64,000 nt of DNA, from assembly GCA_902799045.1 (NCBI GenBank), contig CADBZH010000011.1, forward strand, positions 1-64,000, written 5' to 3'. This DNA is from an uncultured Eubacteriales bacterium. Lineage in GTDB: Bacteria; Bacillota; Clostridia; Christensenellales; Aristaeellaceae. Shown piece after piece: positions 51,968 to 62,271 of the stretch (its first letter is position 1; the number at the start of each line of letters is the position of its first letter). Both the position numbers and the translations under genes were made by a program. The notes below the pieces were generated by a model. The model ran no database searches, was not told where the DNA came from, and saw nothing but the letters and a program-made list of their open reading frames with translations.

Positions 51968-53311
51968 ATGCACAAAAGCGCCCGAAACATGACCCAGGGC
52001 AGCATCCCCAGGCACCTGATGCGCTACTCGGTTCCGGCGATCCTGGGCGATCTGTTCCAGGTGACCTACAACACCGTGGATTCGGTGATCGTCGGCCGCT
52101 ACGCCGGGGCGGGGGCGCTGGCGGCGGTGGGCGTGGCGAGCCCGCTGATGAGCATCGCCATGTTCTTCATCATCGGCGTGGGCATCGGCGCGTCGGTACT
52201 GATGAGCGAATTCTACGGCGCGGGCGACGGGCGGTCGCTGCGGCGGGAGTTCGCCACCACGCTGGCCATGGGCGCGGGCTTCAGCGCGGTCATCGCGCTG
52301 GGCCTGTTCGCGCTGGCCGAGCCGCTTCTGAGGCTGTGCCGGACGCCCGCGGCCATCCTGCCGGACACGGCGGGCTACCTGCGCATCGTGGCGCTGGGCA
52401 TGATCGTCACCTCGCTCTACAACATCCTCGCCGCGGCCTCGCGCTCCATCGGCGACACGCTGACGCCGCTGATCTGCCTGGTGGCCGGGTCGCTGACAAA
52501 CGTGGGGCTGGATATGCTGTTCGTGGCGCGATTCGGCCTGGGCGTGGCCGGGGCCGCCTGGGCCACGGTGATCTCCCAGGGCGTCGCGGCGGTGCTGTGC
52601 GCGCTGCTGCTGCGGCGAAACGAGCCGATGCTGTTCAAGGGCGGCGGCTTCGCCGTGGACCGCGCGCTGCTGGGCCGCACGATGCGCTTCAGCGCCCCCA
52701 GCGCCCTGCAGCAGGCGGGCGTCTACGTGGGCAAGCTGCTGGTGCAGAGCGCGGTGAACCCGCTGGGCGTCGACGCCATCGCCGCGTTCAACGCCGTGAA
52801 CCGGCTGGACGACTACGCGCTGATCCCCGAGCGGGACATCGCCAACGGCGAAATGGTGCTGGTGGCCCAGAACCACGGCGCGGGCAACGTCGATCGGATG
52901 CAGAAGGGGCTGCGCGCCGCGATGGCGCTGGAGGTCGCCTACGGGCTGATCGTGTCCGTGGCCATCTTCGCGCTGGCGGAACCGCTGATGCGGCTGTTCG
53001 TGGGCGCGGAGGAGGCGGAGGTGGTGCGCCTGGGCGTGCGCTACCTGCGACTGATGGGCTTCTTCTACTTCATGCCCGGCATCACCAACGGCCTGCAGGG
53101 CTATATGCGCGCCCTCGGCAAGATGAAGCTGACCATGTACGTCACCTACTCCCAGATGGCCACCCGCGCGCTGTTCACCTATATTCTCATCGGCAGCCTG
53201 GGGCTGGACGCCGTGCCCCTGGCCTGCGTGGCCGGGTGGCTCCTGATGATGGTGTGGGAGATCGGACTGATCGTGAAGTGGCGCAGGGACGGGAGGCTGT
53301 ACAGGGCCTAG
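51968..53311 (+). CDS. MATE-family efflux transporter
   Basis: A 447-residue, 12-helix MATE protein beginning MHKSARNMTQGSIPRHLMRY, with the two MATE repeats and a cation-site region (SVIVGRYAGAGALAAVGV). It lacks the ATPase tail of the MATE fusion at 2141. The substrate cannot be assigned. GAGGAGAG precedes the ATG, and the gene starts just after a family D element. Confidence 0.93.
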   Translation: MHKSARNMTQGSIPRHLMRYSVPAILGDLFQVTYNTVDSVIVGRYAGAGALAAVGVASPLMSIAMFFIIGVGIGASVLMSEFYGAGDGRSLRREFATTLAMGAGFSAVIALGLFALAEPLLRLCRTPAAILPDTAGYLRIVALGMIVTSLYNILAAASRSIGDTLTPLICLVAGSLTNVGLDMLFVARFGLGVAGAAWATVISQGVAAVLCALLLRRNEPMLFKGGGFAVDRALLGRTMRFSAPSALQQAGVYVGKLLVQSAVNPLGVDAIAAFNAVNRLDDYALIPERDIANGEMVLVAQNHGAGNVDRMQKGLRAAMALEVAYGLIVSVAIFALAEPLMRLFVGAEEAEVVRLGVRYLRLMGFFYFMPGITNGLQGYMRALGKMKLTMYVTYSQMATRALFTYILIGSLGLDAVPLACVAGWLLMMVWEIGLIVKWRRDGRLYRA

Positions 53312-53352
53312 GGAGAAGTCGAGCTGCCAATCCCTTCGGGATTCCTGACGAG

Positions 53353-53393
53353 GGGGAACCGGATGGCCGCGTCGTCGCTTCGCTCCAAAGGAG
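53353..53393. repeat. Family B fragment before tadA
   Basis: gggaaccggatggccgcgtc followed by gtcgcttcgctcc resembles one end of family B elements. It ends at the tadA ribosome site. Confidence 0.5.
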
Positions 53394-53400
53394 GTTTACC

Positions 53401-53856
53401 ATGACAGACGCCGATTACATGCGCGAAGCCCTCGCGGAGGCGCGCCTCGCCGCGGAAGCGGGCGAGATGCCCGTGGGCTGCGTGATCGTCCGGGAGGGCG
53501 GGATCATCGCCCGGGCGCACAACGCTTGCGAGGCGCTGCGCGACGCCACGGCCCACGCGGAGCTGCTGGCCATCCGGCGCGCCTCGGCCGCCTGCGGCGA
53601 CTGGCGGCTGAACAAATGCACGCTCTATGTGACGCTGGAGCCCTGCCCGATGTGCGCCGGGGCGATCATGCAGGCGCGGGTGGGTCGGCTGGTGTTCGGC
53701 GCGGCGGACCCCGGACAGGGCTGCGCGGGCAGCCTCTACCGCATCCCGGAGGACCCCGCCTTCCCCCACTTCTGCCCGTCCGACGGCGGCGTGCTGGCGG
53801 AGGAATGCGCATCGCTGCTGAAGGCCTTCTTCGCCCACAGGCGAAATGATGCATGA
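53401..53856 (+). CDS. tadA: tRNA-specific adenosine deaminase
   Basis: A 151-residue zinc deaminase. The active-site motif is TAHAELLAI (His and catalytic Glu), with PCPMCAGA supplying the two zinc cysteines. It converts A34 of tRNA-Arg(ACG) to inosine. AAGGAGG lies eight bases before the ATG. It is monocistronic as far as I can see; an argG promoter follows. Confidence 0.96.
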   Translation: MTDADYMREALAEARLAAEAGEMPVGCVIVREGGIIARAHNACEALRDATAHAELLAIRRASAACGDWRLNKCTLYVTLEPCPMCAGAIMQARVGRLVFGAADPGQGCAGSLYRIPEDPAFPHFCPSDGGVLAEECASLLKAFFAHRRNDA

Positions 53857-53915
53857 ATATACATAAATTATGCATATCATTCCCGAAAATTAACCCTATT
53901 AACGTATATTACGGC

Positions 53916-53943
53916 TTGACACTGTATATTTTTGGTATATAAT
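53916..53943 (+). promoter_or_regulatory. Promoter of argG
   Basis: TTGACA, 16 bases, TATAAT. The AT-rich region 53850-53910 contains catgaatatacat and attatgcat, which loosely resemble ARG boxes; regulation by ArgR is only possible. Confidence 0.8.
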
Positions 53944-53996
53944 AGAGCCATCAACGAAATCAACCGCGCATCGCGGCCAACCAAGGAGCGTTCATC

Positions 53997-55128
<1,132 letters not shown>

Positions 55129-55188
55129 GTGTGGCGTGCGGAGTGAGAGAACGCTCCGACCGCACTTTCCTTGCACGCAGCTGATATG

Positions 55189-55260
55189 TACAGATCCTTC
55201 GCTTTGCTCAGGATGACAACATCGCAATCCTGTCATCCTGAGCCTAGCGAAGGATCTGTA
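55189..55260. repeat. Dispersed palindrome, family A, copy 3
   Basis: Arms tacagatccttcgc and gcgaaggatctgta with aggatgac / gtcatcct inside, between argG and the methyltransferase gene. Confidence 0.85.
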
Positions 55261-55359
55261 TGTTTCGTAAAGTACAACGCGACAAGCAGGACTCCCCCTT
55301 GCGATTCGGGCAAACGGCGTGTATAATGGATGCAGGTAAACCGCGAAGGAGGACCGACC

Positions 55360-56118
55360 ATGGAGTTCAGGAAGATCTTCGACACCATTCCGGAGCAGTT
55401 CGACCGGTACCGGCCCCGCTACAGCCCGGCGCTGTTTCAGGACCTGATCGAATACGCCGGCGTCGGGCCGGGCAAGGCCGTGCTGGAGATCGGCCCCGGC
55501 ACCGGCCAGGCCACCGACCCCATCCTGGACACCGGCTGCGACTACCACGCCATCGAGCTGGGCGAGCACCTGTGCGGCGCGATGCAGCGCAAGTACGGGG
55601 AACGGCCGAACTTCCACATCGCGTGCGACGACTTCATCACCCACGATTTCGGCACGCAGCGGTTCGACCTGGTCTACTCCGCCGCCGCGATCCAGTGGAT
55701 CCCGGAGGAAATCGCCTTCTCAAAGACCTTTGAGCTGCTGAAGCCCGGCGGGACGCTGGCGATGATGCTGACCGTCTCCGAATACCGGACGACGAACCCG
55801 GCGCTGTACGAGGCGATCCAGAAGGTCTACGACGCCCACTTCAGGCCGGAAACGCGCTACACCCACGGCGGCTTCGACTACGAAAGCGCCCCGGACTACG
55901 GCTTCGTCGGCTTTGAAAAGCGTGAGTATCCCGGAAGGCGGACGTTCACGGCGGAGGAATACGTGGCCTTCTGCGGCACCCACTGCGACCACATGGTCAT
56001 CCCGGAGCCGCACAAAACCCGGTTCTTCGACGGCCTGCGCGACGCGGTGCTTTCGGCGGGCGACCGGATCGTGTTCAACGACACCTATGTATTGTATTTA
56101 ACTCAAAAACCCCTTTAA
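55360..56118 (+). CDS. Class I SAM-dependent methyltransferase
   Basis: A 252-residue protein. The SAM motif VLEIGPGTGQAT is intact, followed by an acidic residue (IELGEHL), DLVYSAAAIQWIP, and a Gly-rich KPGGTLAMM. The fold is that of UbiE/Tam-like methyltransferases; the substrate is unknown. GAAGGAGG precedes the ATG at 55360. It sits between argG and argH but has no obvious role in arginine synthesis. Confidence 0.88.
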   Translation: MEFRKIFDTIPEQFDRYRPRYSPALFQDLIEYAGVGPGKAVLEIGPGTGQATDPILDTGCDYHAIELGEHLCGAMQRKYGERPNFHIACDDFITHDFGTQRFDLVYSAAAIQWIPEEIAFSKTFELLKPGGTLAMMLTVSEYRTTNPALYEAIQKVYDAHFRPETRYTHGGFDYESAPDYGFVGFEKREYPGRRTFTAEEYVAFCGTHCDHMVIPEPHKTRFFDGLRDAVLSAGDRIVFNDTYVLYLTQKPL

Positions 56119-56138
56119 CGGTTTTCTTTGGAGGGAGC

Positions 56139-56180
56139 GCGAGGGAACCTTTCTTTTTCCGAAAAGAAAGGTTCCCTCGC
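56139..56180. repeat. 19-bp perfect hairpin before argH
   Basis: gcgagggaacctttctttt, a TCCG loop, and the exact complement. It has no T run. It starts 20 bases after the methyltransferase stop and ends 16 bases before the argH ATG. Confidence 0.85.
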
Positions 56181-56196
56181 AGAAAGGAATGATACT

Positions 56197-57570
56197 ATGA
56201 AGCTATGGGCGGGCCGCACGGGCGGCGACGTGGACGAGAGGCTCTCGGCCATCAACAACTCCATCGGCTTTGACAGCCGCATGGTTAAGCAGGACATCAC
56301 CGGCTCCATCGCCCACGCGAGGATGCTGGGCAAGGTGGGCGTCATCGACGAGGCGGACGCTGCGGCGATCGTGGAGGGCCTGAAGGGCATCCTCGCCGAT
56401 ATTGAGAGCGGCACGCTTTCGATCGACATGACCTGCGAGGACATCCACACCTTCGTGGAGGCCACGCTGACCGAGCGCATCGGCGACGCGGGCAAGCGCC
56501 TGCACACGGCCCGCAGCCGCAACGACCAGGTGGCGCTGGACATAAGGATGTATCTGGCGGACGAGATCGACCGCCTGATCGTGCTGATTCGGGCGCTGAC
56601 GGGCGCGTTCTGCGACGTGGCGGAGCAGCACCTGGAGACGGTGATGCCCGGCTACACCCACCTGCAGCGGGCGCAGCCGATCACGCTGGCGCACTGGCTG
56701 ATGGCCTACGCGCAGATGCTGCTGCGGGATATCGAGCGCCTCACCGACTGCAAGAGGCGCACGCTGGTGCTGCCGCTGGGCAGCGGGGCGCTGGCGGGCA
56801 CCACCTATCCGCTGGATCGCGCCTTCGTGGCCGAACAGCTGGGCTTTGGCGGCATCTCCCTCAACAGCCTGGACGGCGTGTCCGACCGGGATTTCGCGCT
56901 GGAGCTGCTGGGCGACCTGTCCATCCTGATGGTGCACCTGAGCCGCTTCAGCGAGGAGATCTGCCTTTGGTGTAGCTGGGAGTTCAAGTTCGTCACGCTG
57001 GCGGACCAGTTCTCCACCGGCTCGTCCATCATGCCCCAAAAGAAGAACCCGGACATCACCGAGCTGGTGCGCGGCAAGGCAGGCCGGGTGTTCGGCGACC
57101 TTACGACGCTGCTGACGGCCATGAAGGCCCTGCCCCTGGCCTACAACAAGGACATGCAGGAGGACAAGGAGGCGCTGTTCGACGCGCTGGACACCGCGGA
57201 GCTGAGCCTGGAGGTGCTCGCGCCGATGCTGCGCACCGCCACGTTCCACCCCGCCAACATGAAAAAGGCCGCGGCAGCCGGGTTCATCAACGCCACCGAC
57301 TGCGCGGACTACATGGTGAAAAAGGGCGTCCCCTTCCGTGACGCCTACCGGGTGACCGGCCAGCTGGTGAAATACTGCATCGACCGGGGCCTGACGCTGG
57401 ACGAGTTGCCCATCGCCGAGTACCGCCAGTTCAGCCTGGTGTTCGACGAGGACGTGTACCAGGCCATCGACCTGCTGACCTGCGTCAGCCAGCGCAAGCT
57501 GCCGGGCGGCCCCGCCCCCGAGGCCGTGCGGGCGACGATCGAAAAGACGCGGGCGAGCATAGAGAGTTGA
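56197..57570 (+). CDS. argH: Argininosuccinate lyase
   Basis: A 457-residue lyase. N-terminal MKLWAGRTGGDVDERLSAIN is typical; the signature GSSIMPQKKNPD has the catalytic Ser; HTARSRNDQVALD is conserved. It splits argininosuccinate to arginine and fumarate. The ATG at 56197 follows GAAAGGA. It appears intact, although the argG copy upstream is broken, so either another argG exists or the substrate comes from elsewhere. Confidence 0.96.
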   Translation: MKLWAGRTGGDVDERLSAINNSIGFDSRMVKQDITGSIAHARMLGKVGVIDEADAAAIVEGLKGILADIESGTLSIDMTCEDIHTFVEATLTERIGDAGKRLHTARSRNDQVALDIRMYLADEIDRLIVLIRALTGAFCDVAEQHLETVMPGYTHLQRAQPITLAHWLMAYAQMLLRDIERLTDCKRRTLVLPLGSGALAGTTYPLDRAFVAEQLGFGGISLNSLDGVSDRDFALELLGDLSILMVHLSRFSEEICLWCSWEFKFVTLADQFSTGSSIMPQKKNPDITELVRGKAGRVFGDLTTLLTAMKALPLAYNKDMQEDKEALFDALDTAELSLEVLAPMLRTATFHPANMKKAAAAGFINATDCADYMVKKGVPFRDAYRVTGQLVKYCIDRGLTLDELPIAEYRQFSLVFDEDVYQAIDLLTCVSQRKLPGGPAPEAVRATIEKTRASIES

Positions 57571-57596
57571 GAGTTCAGAGTTCAGATAAGCTATTC

Positions 57597-57751
57597 GGAG
57601 AACCGGATTGCCACGTCGGGTCATTCTGACCCTCCTCGCAATGACATTGTACTGGTCGTTGGCATTGCTTTCTGTCGCAGCAGAAGCGCATGGCCGCAAC
57701 GACCGCTGATGTCATTGCGAGGAGCAAAGCGACGTGGCAATCTGGTTCTCC
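57597..57751. repeat. Dispersed element, family B, copy 4
   Basis: Outer ends ggagaaccggattgccacgt and acgtggcaatctggttctcc; inner ctcgcaatgaca and tgtcattgcgagg. It fills the gap between argH and the HD-domain gene. Confidence 0.88.
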
Positions 57752-57758
57752 ATCTGTC

Positions 57759-58349
57759 TTACTCCCCCTCCGGCGCGATGCCCCGGGCCCTGGCTTCCTC
57801 GATGAGCGCCTCGGTCTCCCGGCGCATCTCGGCGCGGAGGGCCTTGAGATACGGGTGGAAGGCGGCGTTGCTCTCGCCGTAGGTGAGGTTCAACTCGTAT
57901 TCCAGCGGCAGCCAGGTGGCCGGGTCGGATTCATTGTGGCTCTGGATGGCCTCCATGCGGTCGAGGGCCTTGTAGATCCGGCTCTCCAGTGTCTGCTGGG
58001 CCTCCATCTCCTCAAACAGCGCGCCGAGCGTCTCGGGCCAGGGCGCGGGCAGGCCGCCGATCAGCGCGTCCACCTCCCTGCCCTCCACCACGCGGTCCGC
58101 GTCGGTCTTGAGGAAGGTGGGAATGTCGCCGGTGATGGCCTCGCCGATGTCGTGCACCAGGCCCATGCGCACCACCTTGTCCATGTCCGCCTCCGGGAAC
58201 TCGTCCGCCATCAGCATGGCCATCAGCGCCACCCGCCAGCTGTGCTCCGCCACGCTCTCCCGGCGGCCGCCGGTGGTCCAGCAGTGGCGCGGGGCGTCCT
58301 TCAAACGCTCCATCACCCGAAGAAAACCGATCAACGCCCGTGCGTCCAT
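57759..58349 (-). CDS. HD-domain hydrolase (YfbR/5'-nucleotidase-like)
   Basis: A 196-residue metal-dependent phosphohydrolase: the first His in SVAEHSWRVALMAML, the HD pair in MGLVHDIGEAITGD, and a distant Asp (ALDRMEAIQ) complete an HD site. Close relatives hydrolyse 5'-deoxynucleotides or act in nucleotide clean-up. ACAGGAGG precedes the ATG. A MITE-like element begins 21 bases upstream, so its original promoter, or read-through from the ABC transporter operon, has been altered. Confidence 0.88.
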   Translation of the reverse strand: MDARALIGFLRVMERLKDAPRHCWTTGGRRESVAEHSWRVALMAMLMADEFPEADMDKVVRMGLVHDIGEAITGDIPTFLKTDADRVVEGREVDALIGGLPAPWPETLGALFEEMEAQQTLESRIYKALDRMEAIQSHNESDPATWLPLEYELNLTYGESNAAFHPYLKALRAEMRRETEALIEEARARGIAPEGE

Positions 58350-58370
58350 ATTGCGTCCTCCTGTATTTTA

Positions 58371-58477
58371 TACTAAATTCCTTCTAAAACATGTACAAAT
58401 GCGGAGTGGATTTTTCGTTCTGGCAAAGCTGAGCGGAGGGAGGCGATGCAGCGCATCGTTGACTGAAGAATTTAGTA
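58371..58477. mobile_element. MITE-like element, family F, copy 2 (107 bp)
   Basis: Terminal inverted repeats tactaaattc / gaatttagta, flanked by TTA on both sides (58368-58370 and 58478-58480). The interior shares tgcggag-ggatttttcgttctg and gagcggagggaggcgatgca with the copy at 40879. It has no coding capacity. Confidence 0.9.
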
Positions 58478-58483
58478 TTATGC

Positions 58484-58517
58484 CAAACACCATGTCGGCG
58501 CGCCGACATGGTGTTTG
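58484..58517 (-). terminator. Inverted repeat at the end of the sugar ABC operon
   Basis: caaacaccatgtcggcg followed directly by its exact complement (17 bp), nine bases after the last permease stop. No T run follows on the minus strand; TTA and the MITE come next. Confidence 0.6.
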
Positions 58518-58525
58518 CTATGCTA

Positions 58526-59575
58526 TTATTTCTTGGTCTTCCTGCCGCGATGCGAGAGCACCACGCTCTGCAGGATGATGAAGAAGCCGAGCATGGCGCC
58601 GCTGGCCATCTCCTGCCACCAGGAGGCGTTCAGCGGGCTCAGGGCGATGATCTTCTGGATGGTGGCCAGGATCATCACGCCGAAGAACGTGCCGATCACG
58701 TTGCCGACGCCGCCGGTGAGCAGCGTGCCGCCGATGATGGAGGCCGCGATGGCGTCCATCTCGCTGCGCATGGCCACGCTGGCGTTGCCCGCAGGCTTGT
58801 GCATCAGGAACACGAAACCGGCCAGGCCCGAGAGCAGGCCGCTGATCAGGTAGCTGTAGAAGCAGGTGCGCTTGACGTTGATGCCCAGCATCAGCGCACT
58901 CTGGCGATTGCCGCCCAGGGCATAGATGTTGCGGCCCAGGCGCAGGTGGCGCAGCAGCACGAACATCAGGATCACCACGCAGATGGCCACCACGGTGCCG
59001 ATCTCGATCTTGGCGGGGATCAGGTTGCCGTTCTGGGCCACGTAGCCCAGCCACGGAATCTTGATCTTGGCCTTCACCAGCTCCAGGAAGCCCTCGTGGG
59101 CCACCTTCACGGGGTTGACGGAGAGGATGGTGGTCAGGCCGCGGGCCAGGAACATGCCGGCCAGCGACACGATGAAGGGCTGGATCTGCAGGTAGCTGAC
59201 CAGGAAGCCCATCAGCAGGCCGAAGCCCAGGCCGATGCCCAGCGCCAGCAGCAGCGCGAGCACGATGCCCATCGGCCCCGAGGCGATGCCCGTGCCGTTG
59301 AGGAATATCGCGCAGGCCATGCAGGTGAAGCTGATGACGCCGCCGACGGAGATGTTGATGCCGCCGCCGATCATGACGATGGTCAGCGCGCAGGAGATGA
59401 TGATGAGGTAGGAGTTGTCGTTCAGCAGGTCGAAGATCTGCTGGGCCTTGAGGAAGCCGCCGCCCATGAAGATCATGGCCGCGAGGTACATGGCCGCGAA
59501 GATGCCGATGGATATGGTCATCAGCAGCTGGGCATCCGTCAGCGGTTCACGACGCCGGTTGTTCTTGCCGCTCAC
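58526..59575 (-). CDS. Sugar ABC transporter permease, YjfF type
   Basis: A 349-residue RbsC-family permease with about ten membrane helices and the family loop motif TVVAI, GGNRQSALMLGINVKRT. It pairs with the permease gene directly upstream, which starts one base away. Two permeases, one dual ATPase and one binding protein reproduce the E. coli YtfQRT-YjfF layout for furanose sugars. I infer the family from the order and sequence character; the substrate is not shown. Confidence 0.9.
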   Translation of the reverse strand: MSGKNNRRREPLTDAQLLMTISIGIFAAMYLAAMIFMGGGFLKAQQIFDLLNDNSYLIIISCALTIVMIGGGINISVGGVISFTCMACAIFLNGTGIASGPMGIVLALLLALGIGLGFGLLMGFLVSYLQIQPFIVSLAGMFLARGLTTILSVNPVKVAHEGFLELVKAKIKIPWLGYVAQNGNLIPAKIEIGTVVAICVVILMFVLLRHLRLGRNIYALGGNRQSALMLGINVKRTCFYSYLISGLLSGLAGFVFLMHKPAGNASVAMRSEMDAIAASIIGGTLLTGGVGNVIGTFFGVMILATIQKIIALSPLNASWWQEMASGAMLGFFIILQSVVLSHRGRKTKK

Positions 59576-60664
59576 TCAGCCCACCTCCTTCCTGATCGCG
59601 GCCCCGCTGGAGCGGAGCTTCTTCCAGAGCGCGGTGACCTTTTCCTTCACCACGGGGGAGCCCGCGATGACGATGATGATGATCACGATGGCCTTGTAGG
59701 CCTTCACGTTCACGGGGCTGACCTTCATGGCATAGAGCGTGGTGGTCAGCATCTGGATGATGTAGGCGCCCAGGATGCTGCCCGACAGCTTGAACTTGCC
59801 GCCGCCCAGGTTGTTGCCGCCGATGGCCACCGCCAGGATGGCGTCCATCTCGATGTCCACCAGCAGGGTCTTGTGGTTCAGCTGGCCCAGTCGGCTGATG
59901 CCGATGAGGCTCGCCACCGACACGCACACGCCCAGCAGCACGAAGCTCAGCAGCTTGATGACGATGGGGTTGATGCCGTTCAGCCGCGCCGCGCCCTGGT
60001 TGATGCCCACGGACTGGGTGTACAGGCTGATGTTGGTGAAGCGGAAGATCAGCGCCAGCAGCAGGCCCACCAGCAGCACGCAGAAGATCGGCGTGGGCAC
60101 CGGGATGCCGGGAATGGTCATGCCGATGGCGGTGAGGATGGGGCTGGTCAGCTGGGGCGTGGCATCGCCGTTGATCCAGTAGGCGATGCTTCGGCCGCAC
60201 GAATACAGGATCAGCGTGGCGATCATCGGCTGGATCCGGAACACGGACACCAGCGTGCCGTTGAACAGCTTGAAGCAGATGGTGACCACGATGGCCAGCA
60301 GCAGCGCCACCGCGAAGGTGCCGGCGTTGATGCCGCCCATCGCCTGGATCATCTTCACGAACACCGCGCCGGAGATGGCGCCCACGGCGCCGACGGAGAT
60401 GTCCTGTCCGCCGCAGGCCGCGGTGACCAGCGTCATGCCCATGGCGATGATGGCCAGCTCGCTGGCGCTGTCGATGATGCTGATCAGGTTGCCGGTCAGC
60501 ACCCGGTTGCCGTCGTTGTTCACCGCGACGCCGATGCCAAAGAAGCCGGGATCGCGGATCAGGTTGAACAGGATCAGTATGGCCAGAGCGATCAGCGGAA
60601 TGACCAGCTGGCTCAGCTCCGACATCATCTTCTTCTTGAAACCGTTGCTCATATCACTGTTCAC
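59576..60664 (-). CDS. Sugar ABC transporter permease, YtfT type
   Basis: A 362-residue RbsC-family permease with about ten helices; GGQDISVGAVGAISGAVF and AVAIGGNNLGGGKFKLSG are the conserved family segments. It overlaps the ATPase gene by 11 bases and is followed with no gap by the second permease. Confidence 0.9.
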   Translation of the reverse strand: MNSDMSNGFKKKMMSELSQLVIPLIALAILILFNLIRDPGFFGIGVAVNNDGNRVLTGNLISIIDSASELAIIAMGMTLVTAACGGQDISVGAVGAISGAVFVKMIQAMGGINAGTFAVALLLAIVVTICFKLFNGTLVSVFRIQPMIATLILYSCGRSIAYWINGDATPQLTSPILTAIGMTIPGIPVPTPIFCVLLVGLLLALIFRFTNISLYTQSVGINQGAARLNGINPIVIKLLSFVLLGVCVSVASLIGISRLGQLNHKTLLVDIEMDAILAVAIGGNNLGGGKFKLSGSILGAYIIQMLTTTLYAMKVSPVNVKAYKAIVIIIIVIAGSPVVKEKVTALWKKLRSSGAAIRKEVG

Positions 60665-62159
60665 CTCCCGCGATGGTCTTCATCACATAGCCCTGGGTCA
60701 GCTGGTCTCCGGTCAGCTCGCCCACGATCTTGCGGTCGCGCATGACGATCAGGCGGGAGCAGGTGCGCAGCATTTCCTCGATCTCAGAGGAGATGAACGT
60801 GACCGACATATCCTCCTCGGCCAGCTTCAGCACCAGCTTCTGGATCTCCAGCTTGGTGCCCACGTCGATGCCTCGGGTGGGCTCGTCCAGGATCAGGTAG
60901 TCCGGATGGGTCAGCAGCCAGCGGGCCAGGATCACCTTCTGCTGGTTGCCGCCGGACAGCGACTTGATGGGTGTGTCCTGGGAGGCCGTCTTGATCTGCA
61001 GGGTCTTGATGTATTCGTCGGCAAATTCCTTCATCTGGGCCTTGGACATCGGATGGAAGAAGCCCTTCATGACCTGCAGCGCCAGGATGATGTTCTCCCG
61101 CACGGAGAGGTCTGCGATGATGCCGTCGCGCTTCCTGTCCTCGGGCAGATAGCCGATGCCGTTCTTCATGGCGTCGTGGGGATTGGAGATCTTGACTTCC
61201 TTGCCCTTGACCTTCACCTTGCCGCCGGTCACGCGGTCGGCGCCGAACACGGCGCGCACGCTCTCGCTGCGGCCGGAGCCCAGCAGGCCGGTGAAGCCGT
61301 TCACTTCGCCGCGGCGGATGGAGAAGTCATACGGGCGGCACTCGGTGCTGGACAGGCCGCTGGCCTCGTAGACCACCTCGGCCTTGCCGGCGCTCTTGGC
61401 GCCCACCTGCTCCAGGTCCTCCATGTCGTTCAGGTCCTTGCCCATCATCCTGGCCACCAGCTCCACCTGGGGCAGCTCGCTGACGGGATACTCGCCCACC
61501 AGCTGGCCGTTGCGCAGCACGGTGATGCGGTCGCTGATCTCGTAGACCTGCTCCAGGAAGTGGGTGACGAACACGATGCCCACGCCGCGGCTCTTCAGAT
61601 CGCGCATCAGCTTGAACAGCATCTCCACTTCCTTCTCGTCCAGGGAGGAGGTGGGCTCGTCCAGGATCAGCACCTTGCACTGCATGTCCACCGCGCGGGC
61701 GATGGCCACCATCTGCTGCACGGCCAGCGAGCAGTGGGACAGCTCCTGCCTGGCCCGGGCGGGGATCCCCAGGTTGTCCAGGATCTCGGTGGCCCGCTTT
61801 TCATATTCCTTCCAGTTCACCTTCTGGCCGGCGGTCCTGCCGATGAACATGTTTTCCGCCACCGTCAGGTTCGGGCAGAGGGTGATCTCCTGGTACACGG
61901 TGCTGATGCCGATGTTCTGGGCGTCCTGCGGGGAATGGATGTGGGCCTCGCCCTCGCTGCCCTCCACCCAGATGCTGCCGGCATCCTTTTCATAGACGCC
62001 CGTCAGCACCTTGATCAGCGTGGATTTCCCGGCGCCGTTCTCCCCCATCAGCGCGTGGACCTCGCCCTTGCGCAGCGTGAAGTCCACACCATCCAGCGCC
62101 CGGGTGCCCGGGAACGTCTTGACGATCCCGCGCATTGTCAATACTACGTCATTCTGCAT
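60654..62159 (-). CDS. Sugar ABC transporter ATP-binding protein (two ATPase domains)
   Basis: A 501-residue RbsA/YtfR-type protein. Domain 1 has Walker A GENGAGKSTLIK, LSHCSLAVQQMVAIAR as a divergent signature, and LILDEPTSSLDE; domain 2 has GLLGSGRSES instead of a Walker A Lys, SLSGGNQQKVILAR and LILDEPTRGIDV. So only the first nucleotide site keeps the canonical P-loop, as in the family. The ATG at 62159 has GGGGAGGAG upstream. It lies 112 bases after the binding-protein gene, past a strong hairpin. Confidence 0.95.
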   Translation of the reverse strand: MQNDVVLTMRGIVKTFPGTRALDGVDFTLRKGEVHALMGENGAGKSTLIKVLTGVYEKDAGSIWVEGSEGEAHIHSPQDAQNIGISTVYQEITLCPNLTVAENMFIGRTAGQKVNWKEYEKRATEILDNLGIPARARQELSHCSLAVQQMVAIARAVDMQCKVLILDEPTSSLDEKEVEMLFKLMRDLKSRGVGIVFVTHFLEQVYEISDRITVLRNGQLVGEYPVSELPQVELVARMMGKDLNDMEDLEQVGAKSAGKAEVVYEASGLSSTECRPYDFSIRRGEVNGFTGLLGSGRSESVRAVFGADRVTGGKVKVKGKEVKISNPHDAMKNGIGYLPEDRKRDGIIADLSVRENIILALQVMKGFFHPMSKAQMKEFADEYIKTLQIKTASQDTPIKSLSGGNQQKVILARWLLTHPDYLILDEPTRGIDVGTKLEIQKLVLKLAEEDMSVTFISSEIEEMLRTCSRLIVMRDRKIVGELTGDQLTQGYVMKTIAGGEQ

Positions 62160-62210
62160 CTGGGAATCTCCTCCCCGTTCACGATCGAAGCGATAGGTTC
62201 TCTCAAAGAA

Positions 62211-62250
62211 GGCGCGGTATGAACGCGCGCATTGCCGTTCATACCGCGCC
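62211..62250 (-). terminator. Intra-operon hairpin after the binding-protein gene
   Basis: 15-bp perfect stem GGCGCGGTATGAACG / CGTTCATACCGCGCC with a ten-base loop, followed on the minus strand by TTCTTTG. It probably limits read-through so that binding protein exceeds the membrane parts. Confidence 0.75.
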
Positions 62251-62271
62251 AAGCTGTCATGGGATGTCGGA

